Origin: Lachnospiraceae bacterium
GTDB taxonomy: Bacteria > Bacillota > Clostridia > Lachnospirales > Lachnospiraceae
NCBI GenBank assembly: GCA_900759225.1
Contig: CAAEUM010000246.1
Location: 1-7,309 of the forward strand
Direction of reading: 5' to 3'
Length of the DNA stretch: 7,309 nucleotides
Below are positions 1-4,785 of the stretch, one piece after another. The position numbers and the translations under genes are program-made. Positions within the stretch are counted from its first letter, which is position 1. Every line of letters starts with the position of its first letter. A model generated the notes under the pieces. The model saw nothing but the letters and a program-made list of their open reading frames with translations. It was not told the DNA's origin and searched no databases.

Positions 1-586
1 AGACATCAAAACGCCCGTTTTCCTTTGCAGCGAAGCCAAGGTCGCGGAAGGTTGCGTGGGTTGCGTTGGCAGGTGAATTGGAAAAGCCCACCTTTAATTT
101 CCGCGGAAGCTTTACTGTTTTGATAATGCCTAAGAGATGATCGGATACCTTTATGGCATAGGGGAGTACGTCAAAATATTCTCCCTTTTCAACTCCGGAT
201 AGGGGAGATACCATTACGTTTCTGGGAAAGTCACCGCCGCCTCCCCGGGTTATGATCCCTGCATCCAGCGCTTTTTCCATAATTTCACAGACAGCGCTGC
301 CCTTTAAGTCATGAAGCTGGATCGTCTGGCAGGTGGTGAGATGTGCTTTTGTAATATGATGCTCTTTTACGGCGTCAGCCACAAATTTCAGTTTTTCCTT
401 TGTCACCTGTCCGCCGGGGAGGCGAAGGCGCAGCATGCTGGAAGTACCGCCTCTCTGGGCATAGCTGCCGAAGCCGCCGGAAAAGCCCTTGTATTCCTTG
501 GTGTTGATTTCTCCTGCATAAAACTTTTCGGTCATTTTTTGGAATTCTTTTAAATCCTCTTTAAATGTACTGATCAAATGCTCCAT
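1..586 (-). CDS. Nitrite/sulfite reductase, N-terminal part (runs off left edge)
   Basis: The minus strand reads open from an ATG at 586-584 to the window edge, giving 195 codons without a stop. The start is backed by an AGAGGTG ribosome site just upstream (592-598). The protein begins MEHLISTFKEDL. It carries the features of the ferredoxin-like half domain and first catalytic domain of siroheme/4Fe-4S nitrite and sulfite reductases: TTCQTIQLHDL at residues 84-94 (the family's T-x-Q-x-I-Q-x-H pattern), GDFPRNVMVSPLSG at 118-131, and LPRKLKVGFS at 160-169. The family reduces sulfite to sulfide or nitrite to ammonia with six electrons in the cytoplasm. The cluster- and siroheme-binding cysteines lie further downstream in this family and are outside the window, so substrate and integrity cannot be judged. 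It is transcribed divergently from the cdaA operon. Confidence 0.88.
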   Translation of the reverse strand, partial: MEHLISTFKEDLKEFQKMTEKFYAGEINTKEYKGFSGGFGSYAQRGGTSSMLRLRLPGGQVTKEKLKFVADAVKEHHITKAHLTTCQTIQLHDLKGSAVCEIMEKALDAGIITRGGGGDFPRNVMVSPLSGVEKGEYFDVLPYAIKVSDHLLGIIKTVKLPRKLKVGFSNSPANATHATFRDLGFAAKENGRFDV

Positions 587-623
587 ATAGGCACCTCTTT
601 CTTTGTCAGGATCGTTGATGTAT

Positions 624-641
624 GTGCATTTGCCAATGCAC
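624..641. repeat. Perfect inverted repeat in the reductase leader
   Basis: GTGCATT (624-630) and AATGCAC (635-641) form a perfect 7-bp inverted repeat around a 4-base spacer. It sits just downstream of the predicted transcription start of the minus-strand reductase gene and about 38 bases from its start codon. As DNA it could be a repressor operator; as RNA it would fold into a 7-bp stem with a 4-nt loop. No poly-U tract follows on the minus strand, so it is not a typical terminator. The regulator is unknown. Confidence 0.5.
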
Positions 642-660
642 GTGTGTCAAAGCGTTTAAT

Positions 661-669
661 AGTATAGCA
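661..669 (-). promoter_or_regulatory. Extended -10 promoter for the nitrite/sulfite reductase gene
   Basis: Read on the minus strand the site is TGCTATACT, an extended -10 element (TGn followed by TATACT, one mismatch to TATAAT). It lies about 75 bases upstream of the reductase ATG, giving a predicted leader of roughly 65-70 nt. No good -35 is present at 17-bp spacing; the region there is an A/T tract. This is usual for extended -10 promoters. The promoter is inferred from motif only. Confidence 0.6.
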
Positions 670-738
670 CACAACTGTATTCAAAAAAAGGCACAAAAAT
701 AAAAATTCTCATAAAGTGTCGCAAAACAGGAAAAGATG

Positions 739-747
739 TGGTATACT
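739..747 (+). promoter_or_regulatory. Extended -10 promoter of the cdaA-ptsI operon
   Basis: The sequence TGGTATACT is an extended -10 element (TG-n-TATACT). At 17-bp spacing the -35 position (719-724, TCGCAA) matches TTGACA in only three of six bases, so the TGn extension probably carries the promoter. Transcription would start near 754-756 and give a leader of about 83 nt before the ATG at 838. It is the only convincing plus-strand promoter seen upstream of the operon. Confidence 0.65.
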
Positions 748-771
748 AAATTGATTGATTCATAGTAGGAT

Positions 772-797
772 AGGGGGTAAAATCGTATTTTCCCCTT
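772..797 (+). promoter_or_regulatory. Stem-loop in the operon leader
   Basis: GGGG (774-777) and AAAAT (779-783) pair with ATTTT (787-791) and CCCC (792-795) around a CGT loop, with one bulged T at 778. In RNA, G773-U796 and A772-U797 can extend the stem. It lies about 18 nt after the predicted transcription start. Only three T residues follow the C run before an AG, so it is a weak candidate for an intrinsic terminator. A leader-stabilising or regulatory hairpin is as likely. Confidence 0.5.
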
Positions 798-810
798 TAG
801 ACCCTGGTAT

Positions 811-823
811 CAATATCATATTG
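811..823. repeat. Short perfect palindrome upstream of the first ribosome site
   Basis: CAATAT-C-ATATTG is a perfect 6-1-6 palindrome ending two bases before the ribosome-binding segment of the first operon gene. It is downstream of the predicted promoter, a position where a bound repressor could block elongation. A 13-base AT-rich palindrome can occur by chance, so the functional reading is tentative. Confidence 0.35.
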
Positions 824-837
824 TAAGAGGTGCCTCT

Positions 838-1266
838 ATGCTGAACGAAGAAAAGGTCAGGGATATGACAGCTCTGGCTATATTTGAAAAGAATGAGGGC
901 AGGAAGATATTCCCTGTTAATGGCTATTTTAAGGGGGATTACGTAGGCGGCCAGATGCTGCGGTCATTTTTTGGCTACACCTTCTGTTTTTTGCTGCTGT
1001 TTTCACTTTGGCTTCTGTACCGTCTGGATGAAATTTTAGGCGGTGTAGCGGTGGAAGAGATGTTTTCCTGGGGAGCAAGAGCAGGGCTTATTTATGGGAC
1101 AGGGCTTGCCATCTATCTTGCTATAACCTGGTATATTTATTCTAGGCGTTACGATCATGCTGTCCGCAGCCAGGTGATGTATGCCTCAAAACTCCGGCAT
1201 TTGATGAAAAAATATGGAAAAGATAAGCCGGAGCGCCCAAGAAATAACAGAGGAGGAAGAGAATAA
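838..1266 (+). CDS. Two-TM membrane protein of unknown function, first gene of the cdaA operon
   Basis: This 142-residue protein has two predicted membrane segments (about residues 44-61 and 79-101). They are flanked by a 40-residue N-terminal region and a strongly basic C-terminal tail (from about 118, ending in KDKPERPRNNRGGRE). By the positive-inside rule both termini are likely cytoplasmic. No enzyme motif is visible and I do not recognise the family by name. The ATG at 838 is preceded by AGAGGTG (826-832). Its TAA overlaps the ATG of the next gene by one base (TAATG), so the two are probably translationally coupled. Position at the head of the cdaA-cdaR operon suggests a role tied to the membrane or to c-di-AMP signalling, but this is inference from context. 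Confidence 0.8.
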   Translation: MLNEEKVRDMTALAIFEKNEGRKIFPVNGYFKGDYVGGQMLRSFFGYTFCFLLLFSLWLLYRLDEILGGVAVEEMFSWGARAGLIYGTGLAIYLAITWYIYSRRYDHAVRSQVMYASKLRHLMKKYGKDKPERPRNNRGGRE

Positions 1267-2261
1267 TGGCAAATCTTCTGCTATGGAAGGAACATCTGAA
1301 GGTGTTTTACAGCAAATACAGCAGTGGAATCCGTTTTTTTGTAAAATTTTTTACAGCCCTTTGTGTGCTGGTGAGCCTGAATGTGAACATTGGATATATG
1401 GTAAAATTAAGGAATCCAATCCTTACAGCAGCCCTCTGCCTGCTGTGTGCAGTCCTGCCCTGGGGGGCAGTTGCATTTGTGGCAGGCTGTTTTATGATCG
1501 CACATGTCTATGCTGCCTCTATTGATATGGCTCTGGTTGCGCTGATCCTGCTTGTGACTGTGGGGATCCTTTATTTTGGCTTCAGGCCCGGCGACAGCTA
1601 TCTGATGCTTTTGACACCGCTGGCATTTGTGTTTCATATTCCCTATGCAGTTCCCCTTTTAGTAGGCCTGGGAGGAAGCCTGATGTCAGTGATCCCGGTC
1701 AGTGCCGGTGTGTTTATTTATTATCTCCTTCTATATATAAAGGAGAACGTGGGAATTCTTACCAGCGAAACCTCAGTGGATATCGTTGTAAAATATTCCC
1801 AGCTTATGCATAACATTATTTTTAACCAGAAGATGCTGGTCATGCTTTTATCCTGTGCAGCAGGACTTGTGGCAGTATATGTGATCAGGCGTTTATCCAT
1901 GGATTATTCCTGGATGACAGCGATCGTGGCCGGCCTGGTAGTACAGCTTCTGATCCTGTTTCTGGGAAGCTTTTTATTCAGCGTATCTGTTAATGCGCTG
2001 GAGATGATCGCAGGCATGGCAGTTTCTGCCCTGATCGCAGTAGCCTTTACATTTTTCGTTTTTTCTGTGGATTATACGCGGACGGAGCATGTGCAGTTTG
2101 AGGATGATGACTACTATTATTATGTGAAGGCAGTTCCCAAAATGACGGTAAGCACAACGGATGTGAAGGTGCAGAAGATCAGCGGACGCAAGCGCACAGC
2201 GCGGGAGCGGAAGGCAGGCGAGCTTTTGCAGGAACGCAAAACAGACAGGCAGAAGCTTTAA
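1266..2261 (+). CDS. Polytopic membrane protein of unknown function with Tyr-rich cytoplasmic tail
   Basis: This 331-residue protein has about eight hydrophobic segments: roughly residues 22-46, 52-70, 71-85, 87-104, 112-133, 137-157, 188-207, and 214-268 as one or two long spans. A cytoplasmic C-terminal tail of about 60 residues follows. The tail starts with VQFEDDDYYYYVKAVPK (276-292), an acidic/Tyr-rich block, and ends in a basic, helical-looking stretch (308-331). I recall similar tails in uncharacterised membrane proteins of Lachnospiraceae next to cdaA; this is memory, not a search. There is no ATP-binding or transporter signature I can name. AGGAGG at 1251-1256 lies 9 bases before the ATG, supporting this start. 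The gene is 34 bases upstream of cdaA. It could be a transporter, a scaffold for the cyclase, or an envelope-assembly protein. Confidence 0.82.
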   Translation: MANLLLWKEHLKVFYSKYSSGIRFFVKFFTALCVLVSLNVNIGYMVKLRNPILTAALCLLCAVLPWGAVAFVAGCFMIAHVYAASIDMALVALILLVTVGILYFGFRPGDSYLMLLTPLAFVFHIPYAVPLLVGLGGSLMSVIPVSAGVFIYYLLLYIKENVGILTSETSVDIVVKYSQLMHNIIFNQKMLVMLLSCAAGLVAVYVIRRLSMDYSWMTAIVAGLVVQLLILFLGSFLFSVSVNALEMIAGMAVSALIAVAFTFFVFSVDYTRTEHVQFEDDDYYYYVKAVPKMTVSTTDVKVQKISGRKRTARERKAGELLQERKTDRQKL

Positions 2262-2295
2262 TGTGATTTGGCAAACAATGTGAGGAGGTGAAGAT

Positions 2296-3168
2296 ATGAC
2301 GGAATTTCTTGAAATGGCAGCGTCCTGGCTGTCCCTGCTTCCGAGAATTTCTTTGGGAAATCTTCTGGAAATCGTCATTATTTCATTTCTTGTGTATGAA
2401 ATCCTTTACTGGATAAAGAATACCAGGGCATGGACCCTGTTAAAGGGTCTGATCGTGATTGGCGTATTTGCTTTTTTTGCGGCTATGCTGCATTTGAATA
2501 CGATCCTGTGGATCCTCAGCAATACAACTACGATCATGGTGACAGCTCTTTTGGTTGTATTCCAGCCGGAGTTAAGAAAGGCTCTGGAACAGCTGGGAAG
2601 CCAGAATATCCTGTCTAATATCCTTTCCCTGGATGATGGGAAGGATGCCCCGTCTTTTAATGAAAAGACGATCAATGAGCTGGTGCGTGCCACCTTTGAG
2701 ATGGCTAAGGTAAAAACAGGTGCCTTGATGGTAATTGAGAGGGAGACTTCCCTGAAAGAGATTGAACGCACCGGTATTGAGATAAATGGCCTTGTTTCAA
2801 GCCAGCTTCTCATCAACATTTTTGAGCATAATACACCTCTCCATGACGGTGCTGTTGTCATACGCGGAAACAGGGTGGCTGCAGCTACCTGTTATCTGCC
2901 CCTGTCAGAGAATATGAGCATTAACAAGGCTCTCGGAACAAGGCACAGAGCTGCAGTAGGAGTCAGCGAAAGTACAGACAGCCTTACCATTGTGGTATCG
3001 GAGGAGACAGGACGCGTATCAGTGGCAGAGGGAGGAGAGCTGACCCGGATCGCAGATGGAGAGGAATTAAAGCGGCTTCTTTCCGGCGTCAAAGAGGAGG
3101 ATGACTCCACGAACCGCTTCAAGCTATGGAAGGGAAGGCTGATGAATGGGAAAAAAACTGACAAATAA
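2296..3168 (+). CDS. cdaA: Diadenylate cyclase CdaA (c-di-AMP synthase)
   Basis: This enzyme condenses two ATP into cyclic di-AMP, a second messenger that controls potassium and osmolyte transport and cell-wall homeostasis in Firmicutes. It is 290 residues long, slightly longer than B. subtilis CdaA (about 273). Three N-terminal membrane segments (about 24-41, 47-65, 68-88) precede the cytoplasmic DAC (DisA_N) domain, roughly residues 90-250. The two catalytic motifs are intact: DGA at 184-186 within PLHDGAVVI, and GTRHR at 214-218. AGGAGGTG directly upstream (2283-2290) fixes the ATG at 2296. The last 23 bases overlap the start of cdaR, which implies coupled translation of the cyclase and its regulator. 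The C-terminal 25 or so residues are charged and probably flexible. Confidence 0.97.
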   Translation: MTEFLEMAASWLSLLPRISLGNLLEIVIISFLVYEILYWIKNTRAWTLLKGLIVIGVFAFFAAMLHLNTILWILSNTTTIMVTALLVVFQPELRKALEQLGSQNILSNILSLDDGKDAPSFNEKTINELVRATFEMAKVKTGALMVIERETSLKEIERTGIEINGLVSSQLLINIFEHNTPLHDGAVVIRGNRVAAATCYLPLSENMSINKALGTRHRAAVGVSESTDSLTIVVSEETGRVSVAEGGELTRIADGEELKRLLSGVKEEDDSTNRFKLWKGRLMNGKKTDK

Positions 3169-4459
3169 CCTGGGACTTAAGATCATTTCCGTTTTTCTGG
3201 CATTTTTCATATGGATGTCGGTGGTGAATATCTCTAATCCGGAGATTACCGGTACAAAAGAGGTGCCTCTGGAGATCCTTAATGATGAGATACTGAAAAA
3301 AAGCGGAAAGACTTATGAGCTTTTAACAGATAAAAATACAGTTACCGTAAGCTACAAGGTAAGGACCCTGGATGCGGGAGGCATTTCCTCGGCAGATTTC
3401 AGGGCCTACATTGATCTGGCGGATATGTATGAGCCAACGGGGGCTGTACCTGTGATCGTAGAGACGAAAAACAACAAGGTAGATTCGGTTGTTCCGAAGC
3501 CCGGTGTGGTGCGGGTCAATACAGAGGATCTGCAGCGCAAGCAGTTTGAACTTTCCGCCTATATCGAAGGGAATCCGGAGGACGGATACAAGGAGGGTAC
3601 AGTGACCCTGTCGCCTTCTCATGTTTATGTCAGCGGCCCTGTTTCATCTGTAGGGCGTATCAGCAGTGTTGGCATTGTGATCAATGAGGAGGGGGCAAAT
3701 TCTGATCTGTCCGGTTCAGCCCCTGTGAAATTCTTTGACAGCAATAAGAATGAGATCCAGCTGGACGACAGGGTAAGCCTGAGCCGTACAGAGGTGGATT
3801 ATGAGCTTACGATCCTGAAGGTAAAGAACCTGGGCTTAAGCTTTGAAACAGAGGGACGGGTTGCAGACGGATACCGGTATACAGGAATTGAAAGCAATGT
3901 AAATTCGGTGGCGGTTGTGGGCCTTAAATCCGATTTGGCAGGTGTGAATTCGATCACGATTCCTAAATCGGAGCTGAATATGGACGGAGCAGCCGGCGAT
4001 AAAGAGGTTACGATCAATCTGGAAAAATATCTGCCGGAGGGCGTAGAGATTGTGGATTCCCAGAGTGAGATCACTGTGACGATCAAGGTGGAGCCGCTGG
4101 AGCAGCGCACCTTTACCCTTCTAACAAGCAAGATCAAGCAGGTAGGGGCTTTGAGCCTTTACAGCTACCAGTATGAGCAGGAATCCATTCAGGTAGTGGT
4201 TCAGGGGTTAAAGGAAGATCTAGATATACTTACAACAGACAGCCTGGGGGCCGAGGTGGATGTGGAAAGCATGACACCGGGAACCCATACCGGGGAGATC
4301 ACGTTCCAGCTGGGCGCTGCCTATGAGCTGGTAAGCTATGACAGCCCGCAGATCATTGTCCATGATAAGGGGACAGGACCGGAGGCAGCAGGGGAGTCTG
4401 AAACAGAGGCTTCCTCCGGGGAAGCGGAGGCTGGACAGGCTGCAGAGGATGAAGGTTAA
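3146..4459 (+). CDS. cdaR: CdaA regulatory protein CdaR (YbbR-domain protein)
   Basis: This 437-residue protein has one N-terminal membrane anchor (about residues 10-29, LKIISVFLAFFIWMSVV, the typical YbbR start) followed by an extracytoplasmic region. Four YbbR-like repeats can be seen, roughly 38-127, 133-224, 228-315 and 322-405. They carry the recurring V-x-V-x-G pattern (YVSGP at 161-165, VAVVGLKSDL at 255-264, IQVVVQGLKEDL at 348-359). In B. subtilis and Listeria, CdaR binds CdaA at the membrane and modulates c-di-AMP synthesis. It ends in a low-complexity acidic tail rich in Glu, Ala and Gly (about 409-437). The start overlaps cdaA by 23 bases; GGGAAGG at 3132-3138 serves as ribosome site. 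HPr follows after 25 bases instead of the usual glmM. Confidence 0.95.
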   Translation: MGKKLTNNLGLKIISVFLAFFIWMSVVNISNPEITGTKEVPLEILNDEILKKSGKTYELLTDKNTVTVSYKVRTLDAGGISSADFRAYIDLADMYEPTGAVPVIVETKNNKVDSVVPKPGVVRVNTEDLQRKQFELSAYIEGNPEDGYKEGTVTLSPSHVYVSGPVSSVGRISSVGIVINEEGANSDLSGSAPVKFFDSNKNEIQLDDRVSLSRTEVDYELTILKVKNLGLSFETEGRVADGYRYTGIESNVNSVAVVGLKSDLAGVNSITIPKSELNMDGAAGDKEVTINLEKYLPEGVEIVDSQSEITVTIKVEPLEQRTFTLLTSKIKQVGALSLYSYQYEQESIQVVVQGLKEDLDILTTDSLGAEVDVESMTPGTHTGEITFQLGAAYELVSYDSPQIIVHDKGTGPEAAGESETEASSGEAEAGQAAEDEG

Positions 4460-4470
4460 AAAGAACAAAC

Positions 4471-4476
4471 AAGGAG
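4471..4476 (+). promoter_or_regulatory. Ribosome-binding site fixing the HPr start
   Basis: AAGGAG lies 8 bases before the ATG at 4485. This decides against a longer reading frame open from 4338, which would overlap the end of cdaR by about 120 bases and add 49 residues with no counterpart in the HPr family. Confidence 0.85.
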
Positions 4477-4484
4477 TGAGTGGG

Positions 4485-4748
4485 ATGGTAAGCGCAGTAA
4501 CTGTTATAAAAAACCCTTCCGGCCTTCACTTAAGGCCGGCAGGCTTCCTGTGTAAGGAGGCATTGCTTTATAAGTCAAAGATTCATTTCCGGGTGAGAAG
4601 CACCACTGCCAACGCAAAAAGCGTATTAAGCGTTTTGGGTGCCTGCGTAAAATGCGGGGATGAAATCGAGTTTATCTGTGACGGGCCCGATGAAGCAGAG
4701 GCTTTGGAGCGGATGATCCAGCTGGTAGAAGAAGGTTTGGGGGAGTAG
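4485..4748 (+). CDS. ptsH: HPr phosphocarrier protein of the PTS
   Basis: HPr takes a phosphate from Enzyme I on His15 and passes it to sugar-specific EIIA proteins. The 87-residue product aligns with B. subtilis HPr (88 residues) almost residue for residue. The active site is SGLHLRPAG with His15 and Arg17 conserved, and position 16 is Leu where canonical HPr has Ala. The regulatory serine is present at position 46 (NAKSVLSV), so HPr kinase/phosphorylase control and catabolite repression via CcpA are plausible. Hydrophobic residues Leu48 and Leu51 replace the usual Met48/Met51 patch. The C-terminus ends EEGLGE, as in B. subtilis (SEGLGE). It is followed 37 bases later by ptsI. A catabolite-repression paralogue (Crh) is excluded because Crh lacks His15. 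Confidence 0.95.
   Translation: MVSAVTVIKNPSGLHLRPAGFLCKEALLYKSKIHFRVRSTTANAKSVLSVLGACVKCGDEIEFICDGPDEAEALERMIQLVEEGLGE
4519..4539 (+). repeat. Perfect 8-bp stem-loop over the HPr active-site codons
   Basis: CCGGCCTT (4519-4526) and AAGGCCGG (4532-4539) form a perfect, GC-rich 8-bp inverted repeat with a 5-base loop (CACTT). It begins 34 bases after the ptsH start codon. It covers the codons for Ser12 to Pro18, and the loop contains the catalytic His15 codon. There is no T-run after it, so it is not a standard terminator. Confidence 0.6.
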
Positions 4749-4771
4749 GGGTTACAGGCAAAAGAAAATCA

Positions 4772-4777
4772 AGGAGG
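4772..4777 (+). promoter_or_regulatory. Ribosome-binding site fixing the ptsI start
   Basis: AGGAGG ends 8 bases before the ATG at 4786. An in-frame GTG at 4777 lies inside this element and cannot be the start, so Enzyme I begins MLGGTGAS and has 573 residues. Confidence 0.88.
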
Positions 4778-4785
4778 TGCACCAG

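Larger units (their letters stand above)
587..837. other. Divergent intergenic regulatory region
   Basis: This 251-base gap separates the divergent reductase gene and the cdaA operon. It contains an extended -10 promoter on each strand (661-669 minus, 739-747 plus) with an A/T-rich stretch between them (about 680-712). It also holds a 7-bp inverted repeat (624-641), a stem-loop (772-797), a 13-base palindrome (811-823) and a ribosome site for each gene. I see no tRNA, small ORF of merit, or recognisable riboswitch. In particular, nothing matches a ydaO-type c-di-AMP riboswitch, although the leader would be the natural place for one. Confidence 0.7.

Noticed and set aside
311..553. Plus-strand open frame of 80 codons
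   Set aside because: It is the opposite strand of the nitrite/sulfite reductase coding sequence, which has clear family motifs.
772..800. Intrinsic terminator before the operon
   Set aside because: The stem is followed by only three T residues then AG, so the U-tract is too short for a confident terminator call.
755..837. c-di-AMP (ydaO-type) riboswitch in the operon leader
   Set aside because: The predicted leader is only about 83 nt and shows none of the conserved elements I know for that class; the one stem-loop is simple.
1214..1525. Plus-strand open frame of 103 codons overlapping two membrane protein genes
   Set aside because: It is out of frame with both neighbours and covers the start of the well-supported gene at 1266; no ribosome site and cysteine-rich nonsense-like composition.
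2406..2861. Minus-strand open frame of 151 codons within cdaA
   Set aside because: It is antisense to the catalytic region of cdaA, which has intact DGA and RHR motifs; no independent support.
4338..4484. Longer N-terminus for HPr
   Set aside because: It would overlap the end of cdaR and adds residues not seen in the HPr family; AAGGAG at 4471-4476 supports the ATG at 4485, which aligns with B. subtilis HPr numbering.
4777..4785. GTG start for Enzyme I
   Set aside because: The GTG overlaps the AGGAGG ribosome site; the ATG at 4786 has ideal spacing and matches the usual Enzyme I N-terminus.
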